Below, in pieces: positions 1-7,925 of a DNA stretch of 64,000 bases (the first letter of the stretch is position 1; each line of letters starts with the position of its first letter). The DNA comes from Variovorax paradoxus NBRC 15149. GTDB lineage: Bacteria; Pseudomonadota; Gammaproteobacteria; Burkholderiales; Burkholderiaceae_C. The stretch lies in contig NZ_BCUT01000007.1 in assembly GCF_001591365.1 (NCBI RefSeq), forward strand, positions 496,001 through 560,000, written 5' to 3'. Both the position numbers and the translations under genes were made by a program. The notes beneath the pieces were generated by a model, which did not search any database, was not told the origin of the DNA, and saw nothing but the letters and a program-made list of their open reading frames with translations.

Positions 1-22
1 CCACCACCGCGCCATCCCCCTC

Positions 23-604
23 ATGAACGACCAGATCTTCGAAGCCGTGGTGACCACCGCGGCCCCCGGCGGCAAGCCGCACGTGGCGCCGATGGGCATC
101 CGCTACCAGGAGGGCGGCATCCTGCTGATGCCGTTCAAGCCCTCGACCACGCATGACAACATCGTGGCCACCGGCCATGCGGTGCTCAACATCGTCTGCG
201 ACACCCGCGTGTTCGCGGGCTGCGTGACGGGCCGCAAGCTGTGGCCCACGTTGCCGGCCGAGCGCATCGAAGGCGTGCGGCTCGCTTCTGCACTGCGCCA
301 CGTCGAACTCGAACTGGCCGAGCAGCGCGACGACGTGCAGCGGCCGGTGCTGCGCATGGTGGCCGTGCACGAGGCCACGCATGCGCCGTTTGCCGGCTTC
401 AACCGCGCGCAGGCCGCGGTGATCGAAGGGGCAGTGCTGGTCAGCCGGCTGCACATGCTCCCCCCCGAGAAAGTGGAAACCGAAATGACCTACCTGCAGA
501 TCGCGATCGACAAGACCGCCGGCCCCGAGGAACGCGAGGCCTGGGAGTGGCTGCGCGCCGCGGTCGCGCAGCACCGCGCCGCCGACCGGGAGCGCACATC
601 ATGA
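23..604 (+). CDS. DUF447-family flavin-reductase-like protein
   Basis: This 193-residue protein opens with a DUF447-type N-terminus (IFEAVVTTAAPGG, then HVAPMGI). The family has a split-barrel flavin-reductase-like fold and in bacteria is found almost only with tetrahydromethanopterin (H4MPT) C1 genes; its biochemical role is not established. The ATG at 23 fits the family N-terminus, although the frame stays open to the window edge, so an upstream start cannot be excluded. Its stop overlaps the next start by 4 bp (ATGA), so it is translated with mfnB. Context implies a role in methylofuran or H4MPT synthesis or handling, which is inference. Confidence 0.75.
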   Translation: MNDQIFEAVVTTAAPGGKPHVAPMGIRYQEGGILLMPFKPSTTHDNIVATGHAVLNIVCDTRVFAGCVTGRKLWPTLPAERIEGVRLASALRHVELELAEQRDDVQRPVLRMVAVHEATHAPFAGFNRAQAAVIEGAVLVSRLHMLPPEKVETEMTYLQIAIDKTAGPEEREAWEWLRAAVAQHRAADRERTS

Positions 605-1305
605 CGATGCGGATGCTGGTGAGCGTACGCAGCGTGGAGGAGGCCCTGCTCGCTGCCCGCGGCGGCGCCGACTTCATCGACCTGAAGGAGCCCAACGAAG
701 GCGCGCTGGGCGGCCTGCCGGTGGCAACCATCGGCGCCATCGTGAGTGCGCTGCGCCGGCACGGCATCGGCCTGCCCGTGAGCGCGACGATCGGCGACCT
801 GCCGATGCATGCGCTGGACGCGATCCTCGCGCAGGTGGATGCGGTGGGTGCCTGCGGCGTCGACTACGTGAAGGTCGGCATCGAGCGTGGGCCCGAGGCC
901 TTGGCGGTGCTGGATGCGCTCGCGGCCTGCCACTGGCCGGTGGTGCCGGTCTTCATCGGCGACCACGGGCTCGATGCCGCGCTGACCGCGCATGCCTGCA
1001 CGCTCGGCTTTCCCGGGCTCATGGTCGACACCGCCGACAAAGAGGCCGGCAGCCTGTTCGATGCCGTGCCGATGGCCGATCTGCGTGCCTTCCTCGCCCA
1101 GGTGCGCGCCGCGGGGCAAATGGCTGGCGTGGCGGGCGCGCTGCGCACGGCGCATGTTCCGCTGCTGCAATCGTTGGCGCCGGATTTCGCGGGGTTTCGC
1201 AGCGCCGTTTGCGTGGGCGACCGCAAGGCGGCCCTGAGCCCGGAGCGGCTTGCGGCACTGGCCGCGCTGCTGCACGGCGAGGCGGTGGAGCCTGTAGCGG
1301 TCTGA
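601..1305 (+). CDS. mfnB: (5-formylfuran-3-yl)methyl phosphate synthase, MfnB family
   Basis: A 234-residue TIM-barrel protein of the MfnB family (old DUF556). The archaeal enzyme condenses two glyceraldehyde-3-phosphates into the furan phosphate that begins methanofuran synthesis. The N-terminal signature GGADFIDLKEPNEGALGG is present, with the presumed Schiff-base Lys at residue 29, and a second conserved stretch DYVKVGIERG follows near residue 84. ATG codons at residues 1, 3 and 5 are all possible starts; the first overlaps the upstream stop (ATGA) and was chosen. Here it should supply the furan core of methylofuran, carrier for the Fhc complex encoded just downstream. It converges on the mfnE-like gene with only 30 bp between them. 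Confidence 0.85.
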   Translation: MTMRMLVSVRSVEEALLAARGGADFIDLKEPNEGALGGLPVATIGAIVSALRRHGIGLPVSATIGDLPMHALDAILAQVDAVGACGVDYVKVGIERGPEALAVLDALAACHWPVVPVFIGDHGLDAALTAHACTLGFPGLMVDTADKEAGSLFDAVPMADLRAFLAQVRAAGQMAGVAGALRTAHVPLLQSLAPDFAGFRSAVCVGDRKAALSPERLAALAALLHGEAVEPVAV

Positions 1306-1335
1306 ACTTTTTTTGTGAGCCGGCGCAAGGCCCGC

Positions 1336-1935
1336 TCAGCGCGGGGCGAAGGTCGCCTCGCCCAGCAGCAGCGCACGCATGGTCGCGAGCTGGTTCTTGT
1401 GGAGCAGGGTGATCGGAAACGCCGCATCGCCGGAGCGTTCGGCAAACTGCTGGTCGACCACGCCGGCATCGCCGAGCTCATTGAGCGTCATCTGCGGATC
1501 GATGGTGCACGACTTCACCAGCACCAGCTGCTCGGCATTGAGATGCTTGGCGAGGTCGAGCGCGATGGTGTCGGACGTGGCGTCCCAGCTGGTGCGGCCG
1601 TCCGGCTTGTCGCGCCGCAGTTCGAGCGGCAGCCACAGCGCGGTTTTTCCGCGCCGCAGCAGCTCGGGGATTTCGGTCTTGCGCGCGGCCAGCTGCAGCG
1701 CCGGGTTCAGCGCATGCAGCTGGTAGGCCGTCTGCGCCATGGCGAGCACCGCCATGTTGTGGGCGGCCAGGTCGTTGAACTGCCAGTGCGCCTGCACGCG
1801 CCGCACTTCGTCTGCAAAGGTGCCGCCGCCGCAGACCACCGTGACGCGGCCGCCGCCGATCTGCGTGAGCAGATCGAGCCACTGCGGCAGCACCGGGTCG
1901 GCACAGAGGCTGCCGCCAATCTTGACCACCCACAT
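1336..1935 (-). CDS. mfnE: Amino-acid-kinase-fold protein, MfnE-like
   Basis: A 199-residue protein with the amino-acid-kinase fold: N-terminal WVVKIGGSL phosphate-binding strand, VVCGGGTFAD glycine-rich loop and a C-terminal nucleotide region with SWDATSDTIALDLA. It matches the aspartokinase-related family that in methanogens contains MfnE, the kinase that phosphorylates aminomethylfuran phosphate to a diphosphate. An upstream in-frame ATG would add 17 residues lying inside the preceding gene. The ATG at 1935 was chosen because it precedes the kinase strand directly and overlaps the preceding stop by one base (TGATG). The function is transferred from the archaeal pathway and from its neighbours MfnB, MfnF and MfnD. 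Confidence 0.75.
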   Translation of the reverse strand: MWVVKIGGSLCADPVLPQWLDLLTQIGGGRVTVVCGGGTFADEVRRVQAHWQFNDLAAHNMAVLAMAQTAYQLHALNPALQLAARKTEIPELLRRGKTALWLPLELRRDKPDGRTSWDATSDTIALDLAKHLNAEQLVLVKSCTIDPQMTLNELGDAGVVDQQFAERSGDAAFPITLLHKNQLATMRALLLGEATFAPR

Positions 1936-3035
1936 CAGTCGTGCTCCCTTTCGAACAGCGCGGCCACCGCCACGCTCGGTGCGCACACCTGCGCCCAGCC
2001 GGCGGTGCCCGCGGGCGCATGGCGGGCGACGTTTGCCACCTCACTGCCATAGGCGGCAAAGCGGCGCGGCACGGCTTGCGAAGCTTCGCCCGCCGCAGCG
2101 ACGGCGGCCAGGCCGGGCACCAGGAAGGCGCCGCATCCTGCGCTCACCACCATGGCATCGCGCGAGAGCGCATGCGCCGCCAGCACGCGGCGCAACTGCG
2201 CATCGATGGCCTCGACCTGCGCCGCGCGCCAGGCACGTGCGAGCTCCAGCCATTCTTCAGCGGATGCATCGCGCTCGTCCAGCCCCACCATGCGCGCAAG
2301 GCGCTGGCGCGTGGCCGGCAGGCTCTTGGCTGCGTTGTCGGCGCTGGGGTGCAGGTCGTGCGCCGGGTCGAGCTCGCCGCACAGGCGATAGACGTCGGCC
2401 GTGGTCGCGAAGAACTCGTTCATCACATGCCTTGCCTGGCCGCGCCATTCGATGCGCTGGGTCAACGCGCACACCGGCGTGCGCACCACGCCGTGGTAGG
2501 CGAGCTCGCCGGTCACCAGGCGTTCGGCGTCGGTGCGGCTGGTGGTCAGCACGCGCTGGTTGCCGAAGGCGATCAGGTCGGTGGTGGTGCTGCCGATGTC
2601 GACCAGCACGCCTTCGGGGAACACGAGCGCGGCATGCCGAGCGGTCGCGAGCCAGTTGGCCGAGGCGATGTGCTCCCAGTGCCGCGCGACATCGGCCGCC
2701 GTGCACCAGCCCGCATCGCCGGCAAAGAAATGCAGCGCGCCCGGCCGCGTGGGCAGCGCGGCCGCCAGTGCCGCGGCGATGCCGCGCACGCCGGCTTCGC
2801 GGTCGGGAAACAGGTCGACCATCTCGCCCGTCATGGTGACGGCATGCTGCGCGGACGCAAGCACGGGCCAGCGCGTGCCCGCGGCCTGCAGCGCACGCGC
2901 CAGATGGTCGAGGCCCTGCCAGAGCGGACAGCCCCACTGCGCCACGTCGACCACCTCGCCGCCTTGCAGCAGGCAGGCCTTGACATGGGCGCCGCCGATG
3001 TCCCAGCCGATGGTGGTGCGTTCAGGCGACGGCAC
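1935..3035 (-). CDS. mfnF: Hydantoinase/oxoprolinase-like H4MPT-linked protein, MfnF-like
   Basis: A 366-residue actin-like ATPase-fold protein. TTIGWDIGGAHVKACLL at the N-terminus is the phosphate-1 loop, and VLVDIGSTTTDLIAF near residue 135 is the second phosphate motif. The family is the H4MPT-linked oxoprolinase-like group that includes archaeal MfnF, which couples the activated aminomethylfuran to the glutamylated tyramine arm. The start is taken as GTG at 3035, directly before the fold, overlapping the mfnD-like gene by 14 bp. The ATG at 3134 would add 33 Arg/Ala-rich residues that are an out-of-frame reading of the upstream gene. It is translationally linked to the mfnE-like gene downstream. 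Confidence 0.7.
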   Translation of the reverse strand: MPSPERTTIGWDIGGAHVKACLLQGGEVVDVAQWGCPLWQGLDHLARALQAAGTRWPVLASAQHAVTMTGEMVDLFPDREAGVRGIAAALAAALPTRPGALHFFAGDAGWCTAADVARHWEHIASANWLATARHAALVFPEGVLVDIGSTTTDLIAFGNQRVLTTSRTDAERLVTGELAYHGVVRTPVCALTQRIEWRGQARHVMNEFFATTADVYRLCGELDPAHDLHPSADNAAKSLPATRQRLARMVGLDERDASAEEWLELARAWRAAQVEAIDAQLRRVLAAHALSRDAMVVSAGCGAFLVPGLAAVAAAGEASQAVPRRFAAYGSEVANVARHAPAGTAGWAQVCAPSVAVAALFEREHD

Positions 3036-4014
3036 GCGCAAGTTCCCGTTCTTGATGAGTGCCGCCGCCGTGCAGGCGGTCCGCCAGCAGCTCCGCCGCG
3101 AGGTTGCGGCCCAGCGCCGCCGAGAGCCCGACATAGGCGCAGGTGACGCGCGGATTGACTTCGATCACGACTGGCCCGTGCTGCGGATGCCAGACCAGGT
3201 CGATGCCCGCGAAGCCGCGCAGCCCGGGGATGGCGCGTGCCACCTGCATGGCGAGCGCGGCCAGGTCATGCCGGCGCGGGTCGCCGCGGCCCACCGCATC
3301 GACGTTCACGCCATCGAAAGACAGCCTGCCGTGCGCATCGATCGAAATGCATTGGCGGTTGATGCTCAGCATTTCGGCATTCTGCTCCGTGCACAGCAGC
3401 GAGAGGCTCAGGGCTTCGCCCTCGATCCAGGGCTCGAGCGTCAAGGTGGCGCCGGCCTGCGTGCGCGTGGCCTGGTCGTCGAGCGCGTCGGCGTGGCGGG
3501 CGTGCACATGGGTGGCCACGCCGCCGGCGCCATCGTCGGGCTTGACCACCCAGCGCGCGATGTCGGGCGCATCGGCAAAGGCCAGCGGCGTCTGCACGGC
3601 GTGGGCGGCCAGGTGCGCGAGCGTGGCCTTCTTGCCGGCCGTGAGCTCGATGGCCTCGGCACTGCAGCCGAGCCAGCGCGCATCGCCCACCGTGCGCTGG
3701 AAGCGCGCGAGCAGGCCGTCCGTCTCGGGCGCCACGAGCCACACCAGGTCGTGCAGCGCGCTCTGCCGCGCGACGAAGTCGAAAGCCGATTCGTTGGCGT
3801 GGGGCCGCAGTGGCACGGCTCCTGCAGGCAGGGTGTTCCCCGGTTCGCAGACCGCCGCGGAAACCGAACAATCGGCGGCGCGCACCAGGTCCGCCACCAT
3901 GGCATCGCGCATCGACAGGCCCAGCGGCAGCAGCTCGTCGGCTGCGGCGTCGTCGCCGTAGTCGCTCCATCCGCCGCCGCTGAGATACTCGTAAATAAAA
4001 ACGCGTTGGGTCAT
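3022..4014 (-). CDS. mfnD: ATP-grasp ligase, MfnD-like
   Basis: A 330-residue ATP-grasp protein. WVVKPDDGAGGVATHV (around residues 155-170) is the ATP-binding Lys and glycine loop, and GIDLVWHPQHGPVVIEVNPR near residue 285 carries the metal-binding E-x-N-P-R signature of ATP-grasp ligases. In archaea the related MfnD joins glutamate to tyramine. Bacterial methylofuran has been reported to carry tyrosine and a long polyglutamate chain, so the substrate here may differ. The start MTQRVFIYEYLSGGG is the family N-terminus. Only 38 bp separate it from the divergent HisA-like gene, so both promoters must lie within that short gap or inside the genes. Confidence 0.75.
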   Translation of the reverse strand: MTQRVFIYEYLSGGGWSDYGDDAAADELLPLGLSMRDAMVADLVRAADCSVSAAVCEPGNTLPAGAVPLRPHANESAFDFVARQSALHDLVWLVAPETDGLLARFQRTVGDARWLGCSAEAIELTAGKKATLAHLAAHAVQTPLAFADAPDIARWVVKPDDGAGGVATHVHARHADALDDQATRTQAGATLTLEPWIEGEALSLSLLCTEQNAEMLSINRQCISIDAHGRLSFDGVNVDAVGRGDPRRHDLAALAMQVARAIPGLRGFAGIDLVWHPQHGPVVIEVNPRVTCAYVGLSAALGRNLAAELLADRLHGGGTHQERELARAVA

Positions 4015-4052
4015 TTCATCATCCACTTTCCGGGCTCTTCCCCATCTTTTCC

Positions 4053-4787
4053 ATGACTTCCGAACTGAACCTGATCCCTGTCGTCGACCTGCTGAAGGGC
4101 CAGGTGGTGCGGGCCGTGCGCGGCGACCGCAAGGCCTACCGGCCGATCGTGTCGGCGCTGTGCGCCAGCAGCGATCCGGTGACGGTGGCGCGCATCCTGT
4201 GCGAACACTGCGCGGCGCGCCAGCTGTACGTGGCCGACCTCGACGCCCTGCAGGGCGGGGCGGTGCAGACCGGTGTGCTGGCCGATCTGCTGCAGGCGCT
4301 GCCGGGCATCGAGCTGTGGCTGGATGCCGGCTTGGCGGATGCATCGGCCGGCCAGGCGCTGCGCGAACAGCTGGCGCCTTACGCGCCCCGCATCGTGCTG
4401 GTGTTCGGCAGCGAATCGCTGCGTTCGCGCGAGGCGCTGGCGCGCTGTTTCGAGGCCACGGCCGCTGATGGCGCCGGCGACCCCGGGGCGGCGCTGTCGC
4501 TGGACCGGCGCGATGGCCAGCGGCTCGATGCTGCCGGCTGCTGGGACGCGGTGGAACTGTGGCCGAAGCGGCTGATCGTGATGACGCTGGAGCGCGTCGG
4601 CTCCGGCGCCGGCCCGGACCTCGAAACGCTGCAGGAGGTGAGGCGCCTGGCGCCGGGCGCCATGGTGATTGGTGCCGGCGGCATCCGCAGCGAGGACGAC
4701 CTGGCGCGCGCGAGTGCGGCCGGCGCCGATGCCTGGCTGGTGGCCAGCGCGCTGCACGACCTGCAATTGCCACGCGTGCGCCGCTGA
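4053..4787 (+). CDS. HisA/HisF-like TIM-barrel protein linked to H4MPT genes
   Basis: A 244-residue (beta/alpha)8 protein resembling HisA: N-terminal LIPVVDLLKGQVVRAVRG (catalytic-strand Asp as in HisA), then YVADLDALQGG and C-terminal VIGAGGIRSEDDL phosphate-binding loop. It is not the histidine-pathway HisA, since no other his gene is near and the family travels with H4MPT genes in bacteria and archaea. Its reaction is unknown; a phosphorylated sugar- or furan-type substrate is plausible from the conserved phosphate loops. The ATG at 4053 has no convincing Shine-Dalgarno. It is divergent from the mfnD-like gene and lies 232 bp upstream of fhcB. Confidence 0.75.
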   Translation: MTSELNLIPVVDLLKGQVVRAVRGDRKAYRPIVSALCASSDPVTVARILCEHCAARQLYVADLDALQGGAVQTGVLADLLQALPGIELWLDAGLADASAGQALREQLAPYAPRIVLVFGSESLRSREALARCFEATAADGAGDPGAALSLDRRDGQRLDAAGCWDAVELWPKRLIVMTLERVGSGAGPDLETLQEVRRLAPGAMVIGAGGIRSEDDLARASAAGADAWLVASALHDLQLPRVRR

Positions 4788-5019
4788 TCTGCCGAAGCCG
4801 GTGCGACGAGGGTGGGTGAGGCGTGCCATCAGCCCGCTGTACACACGAACCGTGCCATCCACCGGCGGGCTCGCTTGCACTGCCGCCGGCCCCTGCCGGC
4901 ACGCATTGACCGCCAAAAGCGCAACACTCTGTCTCACTTCGTGTGTGTCAACAGGGCGCCGTCCCAAGGCGCGGCGGCCCTTCGGGTGAATGGCACATGG
5001 CTTGCGTGGTGGCCTGCCC
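4788..5019. other. Intergenic region upstream of fhcBADC
   Basis: This 232-bp gap has no coding sequence that can be supported. A TTGACC hexamer at 4906-4911 could be a -35 element, but no good -10 lies at the right spacing, so a promoter for the fhc operon is only suspected. GC-rich short inverted repeats are present but none has a terminator-like T run. Confidence 0.4.
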
Positions 5020-6243
5020 ATGAATCAACCCGACACTGCCGCGCCGCCCGGCAATGCCCCCTGGACCTGCCCCTTTTGCCCCCTGCTGTGCGACACCTTC
5101 GGCGTGGAGGTGGGCACGCCGCTCAAGCTCGTGGGCAGCGACTGCCCGCGCGCGCGCAAGGCGCTCGCCAACTTCGATGCCGCAGCCGGCGCGGCGCAGC
5201 CCCGGGCCGGCGGCCAGGACTGCGACCTGGACACGGCGATCGGCAAGGCCGCCTCGCTGCTCGCGGCCAGCCGCCAGCCCCTGTTCGGCGGCCTCGGCAC
5301 CGACGTCGCGGGGGCCCGGGCGCTCTATGCGTTGGCCTGCGAAACCGGCGCCATCTGCGACCCGGCCCAGGGGCAGGCGCTGATGCATGGCCTGCGCGCG
5401 CTGCAGGACCGCGGCGGCTTCAGCACCACGCTGGCGGAAGCAAGGACGCGGGCCGACCTGGTCGTCTGCATGACCGAGGAGCCCACGGCGCACTACCCGG
5501 AGTTCTTCCGCCGCATCGGCGTGGGGGAGCGGGAAGGCGTGGCCGTGGAAACGCTGCCGCTGCACGGCGACCTGTTCGACACCGTGGCGCTGCTCGCGGC
5601 GCTCGTAGCGGGCCGTGTTTCGAAAGACGATGCCCGCGTGCCGGCCGACCTGGCGGCGCTTTCGGCGCGGCTGCAGGCGGCGCGCTATGCGGTGCTGGTG
5701 TATGAATCGGGCCGGCTGCCGGCGCAGGGCGCGCTGATCGTCGAGGCGATCCAGCGCATCGTCGCCACGCTCAACCGCAGCACGCGCGCGGCCTCGCTGC
5801 CGCTGGGCGGCGGCGATGGCGCCTCCACCGTGAACCAGGTGTTCGCCTGGCTCTCGGGCCTGCCGCTGCGTTCGCGCGCCGGGCCGCTGGGCCTGGAGCA
5901 TGAGCCGCTGTGCTTCGACGCGCAGCGCCTGCTGGCCGATGGCGCGGCCGACACGCTGCTGTGGGTGTCGAGCTACGGCCCCGAGCCCGCGCCGCCCGCT
6001 GCAGGCGTGCCGCGCGTCGTGCTCGGCCATCCGGCAATGCGCGCGGCTCAGGATGCGCACGAGCTGGTGTTCATTCCCGTGTCCACACCCGGCATCGGCT
6101 CCGCGGGCCATCTGTTCCGCACCGACGGTTCGGTGCTGCTGCCGCTGCGGCCCGTGTACGAGGACGGGCTGCCGAGCGTGGCCGAGGTGGTCCGGCGCCT
6201 GACGCAGGCGGTGCAGGCGCTGAAGAAGGGGCGCGTGCAATGA
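5020..6243 (+). CDS. fhcB: Formyltransferase/hydrolase complex subunit B
   Basis: A 407-residue homologue of formylmethanofuran dehydrogenase subunit B (FwdB/FmdB) and member of the bacterial Fhc complex, which transfers formyl from H4MPT to methylofuran and hydrolyses it to formate. The N-terminal CPFCPLLCD (about residues 17-25) with the later SDCPRARK keeps the four-Cys cluster motif of the archaeal protein. The Mo/W-ligand Cys region appears as DPAQGQALMHG, with Ala where I place the ligand, matching the non-redox role of bacterial Fhc. The ATG at 5020 was preferred to one at 4990, which adds ten unrelated residues. The stop overlaps fhcA (ATGA). Confidence 0.88.
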   Translation: MNQPDTAAPPGNAPWTCPFCPLLCDTFGVEVGTPLKLVGSDCPRARKALANFDAAAGAAQPRAGGQDCDLDTAIGKAASLLAASRQPLFGGLGTDVAGARALYALACETGAICDPAQGQALMHGLRALQDRGGFSTTLAEARTRADLVVCMTEEPTAHYPEFFRRIGVGEREGVAVETLPLHGDLFDTVALLAALVAGRVSKDDARVPADLAALSARLQAARYAVLVYESGRLPAQGALIVEAIQRIVATLNRSTRAASLPLGGGDGASTVNQVFAWLSGLPLRSRAGPLGLEHEPLCFDAQRLLADGAADTLLWVSSYGPEPAPPAAGVPRVVLGHPAMRAAQDAHELVFIPVSTPGIGSAGHLFRTDGSVLLPLRPVYEDGLPSVAEVVRRLTQAVQALKKGRVQ

Positions 6244-7925
6244 CGGCGACACTGCGCCTGCGCGGCGGCCGCGTCATCGATCCCGCGAACGGCCGCGACG
6301 AGGTGCGCGACCTGTACGTGCGCGATGGCCGCATGGTCGAGCTTGCACCGAACGAAGCCGCCACTGAGGAGATCGACATCGGCGGCTGCATTGTGATGGC
6401 CGGCGGCATCGACATGCACACCCACATCGGCGGCGGCAAGGTCAACCTCGCGCGCATGCTGCTGCCCGAAGACCACCGGGCCAACGCGAACCCCATTGCG
6501 CTGCCCGACAACGTGCTCGAGCTGGCCTCGTGCGGCACCTGCACGCCGGGCACGCTGGCCACCGGCTACCGCTATGTCGAGATGGGCTACACGGCGGCCT
6601 TCGAGCCGGCCATGATGGCCTGCAACGCGCGCCACGCGCACATGGAGATGGGCGACACGCCGATCCTCGACCACGGCGCCTACGTGATGCTCGGCAACGA
6701 CGAGCTGTTCTTGCGCATGCTGGCCGAGGGCTGGGACTTCGAGCGTATCCGCGACTATGCGGGCTGGACCATCAACGCCAGCAAGGCGATGGGCGTGAAG
6801 GTGGTGAACCCGGGCGGCATCTCGGCCTTCAAGTTCAACCAGCGCAAGCTCGACGTCGACGAGAACCACGTGCACTGGCAGGTCACGCCGCGGCAGGTGG
6901 TGCACACGCTGGCGCGCGCGCTGCGCGAGCTTGGCGTGCCGCATCCGCTGCACATCCACGGCAGCAACCTGGGCGTGGCCGGCAACATCCAGTCCACGCT
7001 CGACACCATCGCCGCGCTCGACGGCCTGCCCGGGCACCTGACGCACATCCAGTTCCACGCCTATGGCACCGAGGGGCCGAAGAAGTTCTCCTCGGCCGCG
7101 CTGCAGCTCGCGGAGGTGGTGAACGCCAACAAGAACGTCAGCATCGACGTCGGCCAGATCATGTTCGGCCAGACCGTCACGGCCTCGGGCGACACCATGC
7201 GCCAGCATGCGCAGTCGGGCCTGGCCGATCCGCGCAAGTGGATCGGCGCCGACATCGAGTGCGAGGCCGGCTGCGGCGTGGTGCCGTTCCGCTACCGCGA
7301 GCAGAGCTACGTGAATGCGCTGCAGTGGGTCATCGGGCTGGAGATCTTCTTGCTGGTCGACGACCCATGGCGCGTGGTGCTGACCACCGACCACCCCAAC
7401 GGCGGCCCGTTCACGAGCTATCCGCACCTGATTCGCCTGTTGATGGACCGCAGCTTCCGCGAGGAGCAGCTCGCCAAGCTGCATCCCGAAGTGGCGGCGC
7501 AGTCCGCGCTGCGCTCGATCACGCGCGAGCTCTCGCTCTACGAGATCGCGATCATGACCCGCGCCGGCCCCGCGCGGCTGCTGGGCCTGCGCGACCGCGG
7601 CCATCTGGGCGCGGGCGCCGCGGCCGACATTGCGGTGTACCGCGAGAACGCCGACCGCGAGGCCATGTTCGCGACGCCCGAATACGTGTTCAAGGACGGC
7701 ATGCTGGTCTCGCGCGCCGGCCGCGTCACGGCGGCGCCGGTGGGCGGCACGCACTTCGTCGCGCCGGACTACGACCGCGGCATCGAGAAGCGGCTGCGCC
7801 GGCATCTTGCGGCGCAGGGTTCGGTCAACTTCGACCACATCGCCATCGGCCACAACGAGCTGTGCCAATGCTGCAACGGCGGGCGCCTGCTGCCGGCCGA
7901 GTGCTTCAAGGAGTCGTCGTCGTGA
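6240..7925 (+). CDS. fhcA: Formyltransferase/hydrolase complex subunit A
   Basis: A 561-residue amidohydrolase homologous to FwdA/FmdA. It hydrolyses formyl-methylofuran to formate at a binuclear metal site. DMHTHIGGGK (His60 and His62) is the first metal motif, followed by HPLHIHGSNLG and HLTHIQFHAYG in the middle and VVLTTDHPNGGP with the late metal Asp. The C-terminal HNELCQCCNGGRLLPAECF is Cys-rich, with four Cys close together, and may bind a metal or pack against a partner. Start and stop overlap fhcB and fhcD by 4 bp each, indicating coupled translation of fhcBADC. Confidence 0.92.
   Translation: MTATLRLRGGRVIDPANGRDEVRDLYVRDGRMVELAPNEAATEEIDIGGCIVMAGGIDMHTHIGGGKVNLARMLLPEDHRANANPIALPDNVLELASCGTCTPGTLATGYRYVEMGYTAAFEPAMMACNARHAHMEMGDTPILDHGAYVMLGNDELFLRMLAEGWDFERIRDYAGWTINASKAMGVKVVNPGGISAFKFNQRKLDVDENHVHWQVTPRQVVHTLARALRELGVPHPLHIHGSNLGVAGNIQSTLDTIAALDGLPGHLTHIQFHAYGTEGPKKFSSAALQLAEVVNANKNVSIDVGQIMFGQTVTASGDTMRQHAQSGLADPRKWIGADIECEAGCGVVPFRYREQSYVNALQWVIGLEIFLLVDDPWRVVLTTDHPNGGPFTSYPHLIRLLMDRSFREEQLAKLHPEVAAQSALRSITRELSLYEIAIMTRAGPARLLGLRDRGHLGAGAAADIAVYRENADREAMFATPEYVFKDGMLVSRAGRVTAAPVGGTHFVAPDYDRGIEKRLRRHLAAQGSVNFDHIAIGHNELCQCCNGGRLLPAECFKESSS

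Noticed and set aside
4053..4787. Histidine biosynthesis HisA
   Set aside because: No other his gene is near, and the family match and neighbours are those of the H4MPT-linked HisA-like group.
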